This document shows, piece by piece, positions 16,756-25,045 of a stretch of DNA of 64,000 nt. The notes under the pieces are model-generated. The model searched no databases. It saw only the letters and a list, made by a program, of their open reading frames with translations, and was not told where the DNA came from. Positions within the stretch are counted from its first letter, which is position 1, and the number at the start of each line of letters is the position of its first letter. The translations under genes and the position numbers were made by a program. The DNA is from Deinococcus hopiensis KR-140 (lineage in GTDB: Bacteria; Deinococcota; Deinococci; Deinococcales; Deinococcaceae): NCBI RefSeq assembly GCF_900176165.1, contig NZ_FWWU01000010.1, positions 236,168-300,167 of the forward strand, read 5' to 3'.

Positions 16756-17946
16756 TCAGTCCTCCAGATACTCCCGCAATGAACTCCGGCGACTCTGGTT
16801 GTACTTCAGTTTCCGCAGCGCCTTGTTCTCAATCTGCCGAATCCGCTCGCGCGTGACCCCAAAGTGCTGCCCCACCTCCTCCAGCGTGTGCTCCCGACCA
16901 TCCACCAGCCCCTTGCGCAACCGCAACACCTGCGCCTCCCGGGGGTCGAGCATCCCCAGCACCCGCTCAATCTCCTCGCCCAGCAGCACGCTCGTCACCT
17001 GCTCCAGGGGCGACTCCCGCGTCTCATCGGGTATGAAATCCCCGTACACGCTGTCCCCCTCCTCACCCACCGGGGAGGCCAGACTCATGGTGTCTTGCGT
17101 CACCCGCCGCATCTCTTTGACCCGCTCCGCGTCCCATCCAGGTCCCATCGCTTCCGCAACCTCCTCCGGACTGGCGTCCCGCCCCAGCTCCTGGCCCAGG
17201 CTCCGGGACGTCCGCGAGAGTTTGTTCAACGTCTCGGTCACATGCACCGGGAGACGAATGTTGCGGGACTGGTCCGCGAGTGCCCGGCTCACCGACTGCC
17301 GAATCCACCACGTCGCGTACGTCGAGAACTTAAAGCCCTTGCGGTACTCGAACTTCTCCGCTCCCCGGATCAGCCCGGCGTTCCCCTCCTGGATCAGGTC
17401 GAGCAGGCCCATCCCGCGGTTGCTGTACTTCTTCGCGATGCTCACCACCAGGCGGAGGTTCGCCTCCACCAACTGCTGCTTGGCCGCCTGACCATCCTCC
17501 ACGATTCGGACCAGCGTGCGCTTCTCCCGGTCTCCCAGCTCCGCCTCGACTTCCAGCCGCTGGCGGGCTTCCTCGCCCGCTTCCATGCGCCGGGCCAGCT
17601 CGATTTCCTCCGTATGCGTGAGGAGAGCAACGCGGCCGATCTCCTGCAGGTACTGCCGCATTGGGTCCATGCTGACCGCCAGCGGCACGTCCGTCAGTTC
17701 CAGCAGGACTGGAGCGTCCCCGTCCGGTTCAGCCTCCTGGTCCTCCTGGCTTTCGTCCAGTAGCGCGTCCTCTTCCTGGTCTTCTTTGAGGAACGCGTCC
17801 TCCTCTTCGAGCAGGTCTTCAGGCCTTGGTTCTTCCAGAGGGGCGGGCACCTCCACCACCGAGGTGGGCTCGGGCACAGCGTGCTCCTCAAGTGGATGGG
17901 CTGGAACGCGCTTCCTGGCACGGGGGGGGACAGTCATTCGCTCCAT
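16756..17946 (-). CDS. RNA polymerase sigma-70 factor, RpoD type
   Basis: The protein has about 396 residues. An acidic N-terminus (residues 1-90) is followed by region 1.2 (DPMRQYLQEIGRVALLTHTE), region 2 with the core-binding and -10 recognition helices (LIQEGNAGLIRGAEKFEYRK, FSTYATWWIRQSVSRAL), region 3, and region 4.2 with the -35 helix-turn-helix (TLEEVGQHFGVTRERIRQIE). It is full length for a primary-type sigma lacking the long nonconserved region. Being surrounded by decayed genes and repeats, it may be a second RpoD paralogue rather than the housekeeping copy. ATG 17946 is taken; ATG 17937 behind GGAG is an alternative. Confidence 0.92.
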   Translation of the reverse strand: MERMTVPPRARKRVPAHPLEEHAVPEPTSVVEVPAPLEEPRPEDLLEEEDAFLKEDQEEDALLDESQEDQEAEPDGDAPVLLELTDVPLAVSMDPMRQYLQEIGRVALLTHTEEIELARRMEAGEEARQRLEVEAELGDREKRTLVRIVEDGQAAKQQLVEANLRLVVSIAKKYSNRGMGLLDLIQEGNAGLIRGAEKFEYRKGFKFSTYATWWIRQSVSRALADQSRNIRLPVHVTETLNKLSRTSRSLGQELGRDASPEEVAEAMGPGWDAERVKEMRRVTQDTMSLASPVGEEGDSVYGDFIPDETRESPLEQVTSVLLGEEIERVLGMLDPREAQVLRLRKGLVDGREHTLEEVGQHFGVTRERIRQIENKALRKLKYNQSRRSSLREYLED

Positions 17947-18304
17947 ACTGAGGGAAAGGCCTACGTCGTGTCCGTGACTTCACTCTGTGCAGCGCAGCCC
18001 AGGGCAAACTCCACGTCCAGCCTGCACTTGATGTCTGCTGCGTTCGCGTACTCTGGCTGATCCGCGAACAGCTTCCTGCCAGACCTCGCCCGCTGCCGCC
18101 CGCACCTCCGCGTGGCATCCCGGTGCGTTGCCCGGGGCCTGGAGCGGCGGTCCTCCTGCTCCAGGAGGACTTTGTCACTTTGAAGCTGCCCTTCGCTGTG
18201 GTGACCGCTCTTGGCGGCAATGCGCTCATCCCCTGCAGCTGGCAGCGGTTATTTCTCGACTTCTCGCTTCCCAGCCTTGAAACCCTGGCGTTCCCACCAA
18301 GCTG
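17947..18304. other. Gap, nothing assigned
   Basis: No start/RBS pair, repeat or terminator could be supported here. A plus-strand frame around 18123-18308 has no family. Confidence 0.4.
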
Positions 18305-18754
18305 CTAAGCCACGCCAGCCAGAACCAGAAGAACGAACGCGGCAGTGATGATGCCCACGCGGACATAATGAAAGCCATTCCAGCGACTGACCTGCGCCTG
18401 CCAATCCCCCGGCGCACTCTCTGCAGACCAGCGAGCGGCCCGTGAAGCGATGGGAACGAGGAGCATGATGGACATCACGACGCTGACCAGCAGCAACGTG
18501 ACGGCCATAGCGACTGTCAACGCCTGCGGGTGACCCCACGCCTGGGAAGCCCAAACGACCGCAAGGATGACCGATCCGATGTACCAAAACGGCATCACCC
18601 GTCCAAGCACCCGGGCCCCATCGCTGCGGGCCGCAACCGCAGCATTTTCCGGGAGCCGACCAAAGATTGGTTCGACAAAAGCGGCGACAGAGAACTCGAC
18701 GCCTACCATCAATCCGACCAGGACAATCGTGAGGATGACCAGCCATGCCTGCAT
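18305..18754 (-). CDS. DUF1772 (anthrone-oxygenase-like) membrane protein
   Basis: This protein of about 149 residues has four helices (AWLVILTIVLVGLMVGVEFS ... GIITAAFVLLVLAGVA) and the conserved early Phe/Glu pattern of DUF1772 proteins. Start MQAWLVIL follows GGGGGAAAGT. Some relatives are noted as anthrone oxygenases, but in bacteria the role is unsettled. It is divergent from a TetR gene, with a palindromic operator between them, so it is the probable target of that repressor. Confidence 0.8.
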   Translation of the reverse strand: MQAWLVILTIVLVGLMVGVEFSVAAFVEPIFGRLPENAAVAARSDGARVLGRVMPFWYIGSVILAVVWASQAWGHPQALTVAMAVTLLLVSVVMSIMLLVPIASRAARWSAESAPGDWQAQVSRWNGFHYVRVGIITAAFVLLVLAGVA

Positions 18755-18810
18755 ACTTTCCCCCGTCTTTGAGTGCGTACCAGCGGCGCCAGTTACTAGA
18801 GCCATATTAT

Positions 18811-18846
18811 TTCTAGCAATGCTAGAATGTCAAGTGATGCTAGAAT
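18811..18846. promoter_or_regulatory. TetR operator and -10 box in the divergent promoter
   Basis: TTCTAGCAATGCTAGAA (18811-18827) is a perfect 17-bp palindrome. A half-site TGCTAGAA (18838-18845) overlaps the TAGAAT -10 box (18841-18846) that sits 6 nt before the TetR ATG. The arrangement predicts repression of both DUF1772 and tetR. Confidence 0.85.
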
Positions 18847-18852
18847 AATGGG

Positions 18853-19431
18853 ATGACGATCCAGCAACGGAAGGAACGCGGGCGCGCAGAACGCCAACAG
18901 ATGATCGTCTCGGCAGCCCGGAAGCTCGCCGAGACCGAGGGATGGGACGCGGTGACCGTACGCAAGCTCGCTGAACACATCGAGTACAGCCAGCCGGTGC
19001 TCTACAGCCACTTTCGCAGTAAGGACGAGATCGTCGGGGCCGTTGCGCTTGAGGGCTTCGCCGAGCTGACGTTGGCCATCCGCAATGCCATTCCCGCAGA
19101 GGCGACCGGACGCAGCGCTGTGTCGGCGCTGGCGGAGGCGTACATGGCCTTTGCCGAGCGACATCCTGCGGTTTACGACAGCATGTTTGGTCTGAGCAAC
19201 GGGCTGCCGTTTGCCGATGAACGCACGCCGGCACCCATGCGCGAGGGGTTCATGGCCCTGCTGGACACCCTGCGTGAGGTCGCTGGTACGGTTGCGCCAG
19301 GCTTGTTCACCGAGGTTGCGTGGGCGGCGCTGCACGGCCTGGTCACCTTGACCCGCGCTGGCCGTTTGCCCCCTGAACACACCCCAGAGCGGCTCAGGGT
19401 GCTCGTGGATTGGATGGTCGGGAACGGATGA
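18853..19431 (+). CDS. TetR/AcrR family repressor
   Basis: This 192-residue protein has an N-terminal HTH: KLAETEGWDAVTVRKLAEHI, EYSQPVLYSHFRSKDEIVGA. The C-terminal ligand domain has the WHG-type pattern (AYMAFAERHPAVYDSMFG, WAALHGLVTLTRAGRL). ATG 18853 follows TAGAAT by 6 nt, which fits a leaderless message. It is divergently paired with the DUF1772 gene and probably represses it and itself through the TTCTAGCA palindrome. The ligand is unknown. Confidence 0.92.
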   Translation: MTIQQRKERGRAERQQMIVSAARKLAETEGWDAVTVRKLAEHIEYSQPVLYSHFRSKDEIVGAVALEGFAELTLAIRNAIPAEATGRSAVSALAEAYMAFAERHPAVYDSMFGLSNGLPFADERTPAPMREGFMALLDTLREVAGTVAPGLFTEVAWAALHGLVTLTRAGRLPPEHTPERLRVLVDWMVGNG

Positions 19432-19477
19432 AGAGTGCCCCTCGGCTGCCCCAAACCAAAGTGACAAAGTCATGCCA

Positions 19478-19603
19478 GGGCCTGTGTCAAAAAGGGAACT
19501 TCTTTTTGACCGAGCAGCGCGAGCGAGCTTGAATGCGCATGGGGAGAATGGGAAGCCGTGAGGAGCGCCCTTCCACTCGCGGGGCCATTCGGACTCCTGC
19601 TCC
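19478..19603 (-). repeat. MITE-like repeat family B, copy 3
   Basis: Reverse orientation: CCTGTGTCAA, TTCTTTTTGACCG, GAATGCGCATGGGGAGAATG, CGGGGCCATTCGGAC, TGCTC. Matches copies at 11330, 32200 and 49727. Confidence 0.8.
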
Positions 19604-19958
19604 GGGGCCCTTCACCTTCCAGCCCCGGTCCTCCTGGTACGTGCTCCCATCCCCTGAGGCTTACGCTCGGCGGCCTGGCAACCTGTTTCTCAGCCCACCG
19701 GCTCACGTTGTCTCGGCCCTCGTACACAGCTGTGGAGCAGATGAGCACCGCGCAGAATGCCAAAACCATCTCGCAGGACAGTCCCCTCGCCCGTCACGTT
19801 CCCGCAACCGGCACCCTTCGAGCGCAGAAGGCCCTGTTCTTTGAGGACGCTGGGGCCCTCAAGCAGCGCTCTCCCCAGCCCACCCCGGTGACCGTGCCGG
19901 TCGCAGGGGGAGTCCGGCTTCCACACAGAAGGGAGCTGGCCCCGCCCCCCTTGTCCTG
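19604..19958. other. Gap, nothing assigned
   Basis: GC-rich spacer between repeat B copy 3 and the end of the beta-propeller gene. No start with RBS and no hairpin plus T-run was found. Confidence 0.4.
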
Positions 19959-21887
19959 TTACGGCAGGCTCAGCACCGTAAAGCTGGCTTCCGGTCGCGC
20001 ACCCAATCCCACCAGCAGCGCCTGGCTGTCGGGACGGAAGGTCAGGGCGACGTTGGGTGGTTCGGACCGGGCTGGGAGGGGCCAGCGGGTCTGCCTGCCT
20101 GTCCGCACGTCCCCGATGACGAGTTCTTCTCGGCCCTGTTCGGTATACGCCACCCACTGTCCGTCCGGTGAAAGGGCGAGCGAGTGGACTTCTCCCGCGG
20201 TGGCCCAGCTGCGGAGCTTCTTTCCGGTTCGGGGATCATAGACTTCGACGCCGACTGGAGTGAATGGGGAGGACGCTGCGGCTTTCGTCGGCGCCTGGGT
20301 GGCAACAACCAAAGTGTGGCAGTCTGCCGTGGTTGCGGCGAGCGTCCGGTTTTCGGGGAGGGTCAGTCCAAAGTGCACCTGTGCTGTGCCGTTGAGGTCC
20401 CGGAGCGAAGCCCGAACACCCGTTCCGCTGGAGGTATAAACGGCTGCACGCTCGCAGACCGCGTTTCCCGCTGGGGTCAGGTCCGCAGCGTCGCTGCTCG
20501 GCTCGCGGTCGCTCCGACCTGAAAAACGTTCCAGGCCGACCTCGCCTGTGCGGGAGAGCACCTCGCTGAGCGGGACAACCCGTCCGCCGAAAACCAGTTC
20601 CCGGTCCCCGGCGGTGAATCCCGCCACCGTGTGCACGCCCGTGATCGTGGGTCCGGTGGGCTTTCCGCTGCGCACGTCCCAGAACTGGACGTGATCGGCG
20701 TCTGAGGATCCACCCACCAGCAAGGTCCCCGCCCGGTTAAACCGCAGGCTGTCCACCTGCCCGCCGTGCGCGGGAGCGCTCCAGCGCACCTGCGCTGTGC
20801 GGGCATCGACCAGGTGAAGCTGGCCGTTGTCGCCCGTCACCGCCAGGAGTCTTCCGTCGCCGCTGTATGCCGCCAGGGTGAGCTGCAGCTGCGGCATGGG
20901 GTAGCGGGCGCGCAGTTTTCCGGAAGGTGTGAGGGCCACAGCGCCCAGACTGCTGGCGCTGATGAGGTTGCTTCCAAGCCAGGCGACGCCCTGCACCCCG
21001 ATAGAGGTGTTGATCTCCTGAGGGGGCGGCAGGCGTTTCCACGCGCCCAGGTCCCACAAGCGCGGACTGCTGATGCCGTTGGCCAGGAGCTGGCGTCCGT
21101 CGGCGCTGAACGCCAGCCTGTCGGTCCAGTCGGGGTAGGTCGGCAGCGAGCGGCCCTCCCCGGTTCTCAGGTCGTACACGGTGACCGACTGGTTGTACGC
21201 TTTGCCAAAGCTCATTCCCCAACCCACCGCGAGTCGGCGCCCGGCTGGATCGAAAGCGAGGGCGCTGGCCGCGGCTGGGGTCAGGGGATTGTCCATCAGG
21301 GGGGTGTCCTCTCCTGCCAGGCGCGTCAGCGCTGGCAGAGGATTCATGGCCGGCAGGGCATACCGCACGATTCGCGCGTCCACCAGGGCTGCGAGTTGCC
21401 GCCCATCTCGGCTGAGGGCCACGCCTGTAAACGAGGAGGAGGGCGGCAACGTCAGTTTCTGCCACGCGCCTGGTTGGCCCAGCAAGACGGCCGCTTCGCA
21501 GCGAACCGCGAACGTTCCGGCAGCGAAGTCGAGCTCCGGTCCAGGGTGATCGCCTCCGGTCACCGGGCACAGGTCGCGGGCCAGGATGGTGACCCGCCCG
21601 CCGCTGATCCTCGCGAGGGTTCCGCTCCGGTCAAGGGTAAGAAAATTGGGACCGGCCGTCACCAGGCTGGTCAGGCGGCGCCCCGTGGGAGACAGCAGCG
21701 CGGTGCGGGCTCCTCCAGCCTGGAACAGGCCCACACGGTCGGCAGAAGTGATCGCCACGGTCCTCGCGTCAGCGCTCACCGCCACGAGCTGGGCAGGACC
21801 GCCAGGAACGCTGCCCTGCAGCTGCACCCTTGCAGCCTGGGCGTCCGCCGCGACGAGCAGCGCCAGGGAGAGGAGGAGACGCTTCAC
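19959..21887 (-). CDS. Exported WD40-like beta-propeller protein
   Basis: This protein of about 642 residues has a signal peptide (VKRLLLSLALLVAADAQA) and then repeated WD40/PQQ-type blades: LVAVSADARTVAITSADRVG, LAFDPAGRRLAVGWG, RLAFSADGRQLLANG, GGQVDSLRFNRAGTLLVGGS, HSLALSPDGQWVAYTEQGRE. The repeats make a ring-shaped binding scaffold, probably outside the membrane. Start GTG 21887 is chosen because it overlaps the upstream stop codon (GTGA), implying translational coupling with the 21884-22408 gene. A smaller WD40 protein lies at 44.6-45.5 kb. Confidence 0.85.
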   Translation of the reverse strand: MKRLLLSLALLVAADAQAARVQLQGSVPGGPAQLVAVSADARTVAITSADRVGLFQAGGARTALLSPTGRRLTSLVTAGPNFLTLDRSGTLARISGGRVTILARDLCPVTGGDHPGPELDFAAGTFAVRCEAAVLLGQPGAWQKLTLPPSSSFTGVALSRDGRQLAALVDARIVRYALPAMNPLPALTRLAGEDTPLMDNPLTPAAASALAFDPAGRRLAVGWGMSFGKAYNQSVTVYDLRTGEGRSLPTYPDWTDRLAFSADGRQLLANGISSPRLWDLGAWKRLPPPQEINTSIGVQGVAWLGSNLISASSLGAVALTPSGKLRARYPMPQLQLTLAAYSGDGRLLAVTGDNGQLHLVDARTAQVRWSAPAHGGQVDSLRFNRAGTLLVGGSSDADHVQFWDVRSGKPTGPTITGVHTVAGFTAGDRELVFGGRVVPLSEVLSRTGEVGLERFSGRSDREPSSDAADLTPAGNAVCERAAVYTSSGTGVRASLRDLNGTAQVHFGLTLPENRTLAATTADCHTLVVATQAPTKAAASSPFTPVGVEVYDPRTGKKLRSWATAGEVHSLALSPDGQWVAYTEQGREELVIGDVRTGRQTRWPLPARSEPPNVALTFRPDSQALLVGLGARPEASFTVLSLP

Positions 21888-22408
21888 GGCGTCGCCCGCC
21901 ACGTCAGCACAGATGCAGTCATCCTCAGGGCGTAAGGGGAAGCGGTGACGCCAAGAGTGGCGCTCCCGTGAGAAGTTCCAGGGCTCCGTACTTGCCTCAC
22001 GGCCCAGCGGCTCAACCCCTCCCCCGGGCTGTATTCAGGGGAGGGGTTGCCACGCCAAACGGTGTTCCCATTGGCTGTCCGGGTGGCGTCATACCGCAGG
22101 AACCAGCGGGTGTTGTTCCCTGCGCAGGTGAAGTGCAGCTCCGTACCAGCGGCACTCCGGTGGATGGGCTTGACCCAGGGTCCGCTTCCATCTCTAAACC
22201 GTCCGCGAACACCCACGCCGCTCGACGCCGAGCAGACGTCGCCGCTGCAGGTCCTCTGGGAATCGTCAACGACTTCCCAGGCCATTTGTGCAGCGCGCCC
22301 ACCGATCACACGGCTCCAACGGCCGTGCGGCCAGGCGCCCGCCACCTGTGAGGCGCAGGCCGCAGAGGGGTGGGCCAGCACGGCCGGGGTCATCAGGGTG
22401 CGTTTCAT
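21884..22408 (-). CDS. Secreted hypothetical protein
   Basis: This 174-residue protein starts at ATG 22408 behind GGAGGACCACCC. The N-terminus (MKRTLMTPAVLAHPSAACAS) is a weak signal peptide: the hydrophobic core is interrupted by His-Pro, so export should be doubted. The body has four further Cys, two in SQRTCSGDVCSASSG, and aromatic-rich beta strands (ELHFTCAGNNTRWFLRYDAT). No family is recognised. It forms an operon with the beta-propeller gene through a GTGA overlap, suggesting partners at the cell surface. Confidence 0.7.
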   Translation of the reverse strand: MKRTLMTPAVLAHPSAACASQVAGAWPHGRWSRVIGGRAAQMAWEVVDDSQRTCSGDVCSASSGVGVRGRFRDGSGPWVKPIHRSAAGTELHFTCAGNNTRWFLRYDATRTANGNTVWRGNPSPEYSPGEGLSRWAVRQVRSPGTSHGSATLGVTASPYALRMTASVLTWRATP

Positions 22409-22729
22409 GGGTGGTCCTCCGGAGTGGGGGAGAAAGCGGGGGATGCTGGTCTGCCCAGAGTGTGCACGGGGGACATGAATGGTGATGCGGGAATGACGCG
22501 GGGTGAAGTGGGCCCACGCGGGGTCTTGCGTGTTTTCGGCTGACTGCTCAAAACGTGGGGCGGGGGCCGCGCCACGAAGCTTCTTGAGATTATAGATTTA
22601 GTGGTCGAATGGGGAAGTAAGTTGGGAGATAAGTTCCCCTCCGCACCGTAGAGCGTGCAATCACAGCGCGAAGCCAAAAGGACCCCTTCCGTTCAACTCC
22701 CGAAGTACCTCTTCATCAGACCATTAGGT
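22409..22729. other. Gap upstream of the secreted-protein operon
   Basis: Holds the presumed promoter of the minus-strand operon. A short AT-richer patch (GAGATTATAGATTTAGTGG, about 22587) may mark it, but no box could be fixed. Confidence 0.3.
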
Positions 22730-23766
22730 ATGGCACGACCTGCTCGACGTATCGACATCTCGGACGAGGATGATGTGGCGCTGCGTGAGTTGGAGACCAG
22801 CCGGCACACACCCTAAAACCCGCCTGCAGGCAAGTTCCTATACGACTTTACCGCCAGGGTTGGAGCATTCCTCAACTCGCCAAACGCTTTGATCGCAATC
22901 CTCAAGCGATTCTCAAGGATCTGACGCGCTTCATAGAGCGTGGAATACCAGGTTTAGCCGATGATTCCCCAGCCGGACCACCCTCGCTGATCACGGCAGA
23001 AACCGAGCAGTTTCTCCACGAGAAACTGCGAGAAGCGCGCTTCTGGCAAGCCACCATGTTGTGCGAGGAACTCAGCACCTGGTGGGGGGTCGTGATCCGC
23101 CCCGGGCACTCTCCAATCATCTTCAGCGCTTGAGGTACAGCTGGAAACGCGCGAGGTACCCACCCGCCAAGACCCTCGGTCCAGACGTTATACAGGAGCA
23201 TCCAGCCTCGTTGGAGACCTTAAAAAGGGGGCCCTGGACGGCAAGCTCACATTGAAGTACCTCGGACGGGGTTGTCCCTGATGTTCTCCGTGGGTGCCAC
23301 CTGGTCCAGGCGGGGATCTGGCCAGCAGTTCAGGATCCCCACACGGTGGGGATCCGCCGGACGTCTCAACCTCATCGGCACCTACAGCCTGCACGGTGAT
23401 CAACAGGACCTGGAAGTCCGAGAGTTGCAAGGCACCTGTACTGGTAAACAAGTCATGGCGTACCTCGATACCCTGGCCGCTCAGTGCACCGCGGATCAAA
23501 TCGCAGTCGCCGTGTTGGACAACGCGCCCTTTCACAAGGGCGCGAAGCTCAGGGAAAAGGTCGCACGCTGGGAAGAGCAGGGTTTGTACCTGCAATACCT
23601 CCAGCCTTATGCGCCGTTTCTCACTCTTATTGAGGGCGTGTGGCGTCAACCCAAGGGAATTTTGATGCCACGCCGCTGCTATGACTCGATCTCTGAACTT
23701 CGAGCAGCGCTTGTCACTGGACTCAAGGTTCTCGGAGCGCTTTATCTAAATGCCAAATGTGATGTA
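22730..23766 (+). pseudogene. IS630-family transposase, degenerate
   Basis: Starts MARPARRIDISDEDD, followed by stops and frameshifts through the helix-turn-helix half (KDLTRFIERGIPGLADD can be read across frames), then LRYSWKRARYPPAKTLGPDV. The DDE half reads FSVGATWSRRGSGQQF, IAVAVLDNAPFHKGAKLRE and YAPFLTLIEGVWRQPKG, the last two carrying the second Asp and the Glu. At least four lesions are present. Its 3' end is cut by the IS3 element at 23767. Confidence 0.85.
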
Positions 23767-23801
23767 TGGAGTGAACCCAATCGAGCGGACCGCAGGGCAA
23801 G

Positions 23802-24644
23802 TCACATCTGGGCGGTAGTGTAGCGGGCGGCGAACTCGGCGGGTGGAACGTACCCCAGGCTGGAGTGCAGTCGGCGACGGTTGTACAGGTCCGCAATAAA
23901 GAACTCGATGTGTCGTCGAGCGTCGTCCAGATCGACGTATTCTTGCAGATCGACCTCCTCAGTCTTCAGGGTCTTGTAGAAGCTCTCCATTTTGGCGTTG
24001 TCATAGGGATTGCCTGTCCTGGACATACTTGGCGTGATTCCTGCGGACCGCAAGCGGTCCACGTACACCCGACTGGCGTATTGCACGCCCTGGTCCGAAT
24101 GGTGCAGCAGACCGGGGGCAGGACAACGCGCTGCAAGCGCGTTGTTGAGCGCTGCCAGCGGTAAATCTGCGTCCAGAAACTTTGACATGGACCAGCCCAC
24201 CACCTCACGGGTAAAACCGTCCAGCACGCAGGCCAGGTACACAAAGCCTTGGCGGACTCGCACGTAGGTCAGATCGGCTTGCCAGACCTGATCTGGCCGT
24301 ACTGGGACGACTTCGCGTAGCAGATTTGGGAAGCGCTTCTCGTTGTGGTTGGAATCGGTTGTCGCCCGATAGCGGCGCTTCGGGCGGCAGAGCAACCGGC
24401 GTTCCCGCATGACTCTCAACACGCGCTTGTGGTTCACTGGGCGGCCTCGTCGGGCCAACTCGCGGGTGACACGCCGATATCCGTATCCGTCGAACTCCAC
24501 CACTACGGCCTCAATGTCCTGGGACAACGCCTGATCGGCGTCCATCTCCTCCCGGCCCTGCTGTTCGTAGAACCACGAGCGATTAACCCCGTGCAGCTCA
24601 CACAGACGACGCACCGACACCTCTTTTGGGCGCGCTCCGCGCAT
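23802..24644 (-). CDS. IS3-family transposase OrfB (DDE integrase)
   Basis: This 280-residue protein has an HTH_21-like N-terminus (VSVRRLCELHGVNRSWFYEQ) and an rve integrase core. The catalytic triad is Asp in QVWQADLTYV, Asp in HHSDQGVQYASR and Glu in DNAKMESFYKTLK. The end RRRLHSSLGYVPPAEF is typical of the family. It is normally made as an OrfAB fusion by -1 frameshifting in orfA; the solo ATG at 24644 lies 7 bp after the orfA stop. No lesions are seen. Confidence 0.95.
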   Translation of the reverse strand: MRGARPKEVSVRRLCELHGVNRSWFYEQQGREEMDADQALSQDIEAVVVEFDGYGYRRVTRELARRGRPVNHKRVLRVMRERRLLCRPKRRYRATTDSNHNEKRFPNLLREVVPVRPDQVWQADLTYVRVRQGFVYLACVLDGFTREVVGWSMSKFLDADLPLAALNNALAARCPAPGLLHHSDQGVQYASRVYVDRLRSAGITPSMSRTGNPYDNAKMESFYKTLKTEEVDLQEYVDLDDARRHIEFFIADLYNRRRLHSSLGYVPPAEFAARYTTAQM

Positions 24645-24650
24645 CCTCGA

Positions 24651-24950
24651 TCATTTGGTGCCTTGTTTCGAGCGGTACGTCGCCAACGACTTTTTTAGGA
24701 TTGTGTTCTCCAACGACAACTGCCCGCAAAACCGTTCCAACTCGGCGATTCGCTGTTCCAACGACTGGTCGGGCTTGGCCTGGTCGGTGAAGGCCATTTC
24801 CCCACGCACCTCGACCTCCTTCCGCCAGCGGCGGATCAGACTGGGCGAGAGAGCGTGTTCTCGGCAGAGCTGAGCGGTCGTCTTTTGACCCCCGTCAACT
24901 TGATTCACGATGTCGAGCTTGAACTCACGGCTGTGGGTACGTCCGGGCAT
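24651..24950 (-). CDS. IS3-family transposase OrfA
   Basis: This 99-residue protein has the HTH_Tnp_1 fold: RTHSREFKLDIVNQVDGGQK, LCREHALSPSLIRRWRKEV, followed by a leucine-zipper-like coiled coil (LEQRIAELERFCGQLSLENT). It binds the IS ends. The heptamer A_AAA_AAG (24696-24690) in the LKK codons is the expected -1 slip site for making OrfAB. Confidence 0.93.
   Translation of the reverse strand: MPGRTHSREFKLDIVNQVDGGQKTTAQLCREHALSPSLIRRWRKEVEVRGEMAFTDQAKPDQSLEQRIAELERFCGQLSLENTILKKSLATYRSKQGTK
24690..24696 (-). promoter_or_regulatory. Programmed -1 frameshift heptamer A_AAA_AAG
   Basis: In the orfA reading frame the codons are CTA AAA AAG, the classic slippery heptamer of IS3 elements. It lies about 40 nt before the orfA stop, and the -1 frame is open into orfB. 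Confidence 0.75.
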
Positions 24951-25045
24951 ACGGGCTCCTTCGGTGCCGTCAGCCTACGGGCTGACGGGGACGAAGTGCT
25001 TGGTCTCTTGGTCCGCTCCTAAGGGTTCAGTCCAGTACTTAGACC

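Larger units (their letters stand above)
23767..25034 (-). mobile_element. IS3-family insertion sequence (IS150-like), complete
   Basis: A 1268-bp element. Minus-strand left end TGGACTGAACCC (25034-25023) and right end TGGAGTGAACCC (23767-23778) are 11/12 inverted repeats. Flanks share GTA (23764-23766 and 25035-25037), a 3-bp target duplication. It holds orfA and orfB with an A_AAA_AAG slippery site. All parts look intact, so it may be active. It sits at the 3' end of the IS630 remnant. Confidence 0.9.

Noticed and set aside
16864..17763. Plus-strand frame opposite the sigma factor
   Set aside because: Shadow of rpoD; no start signal or similarity.
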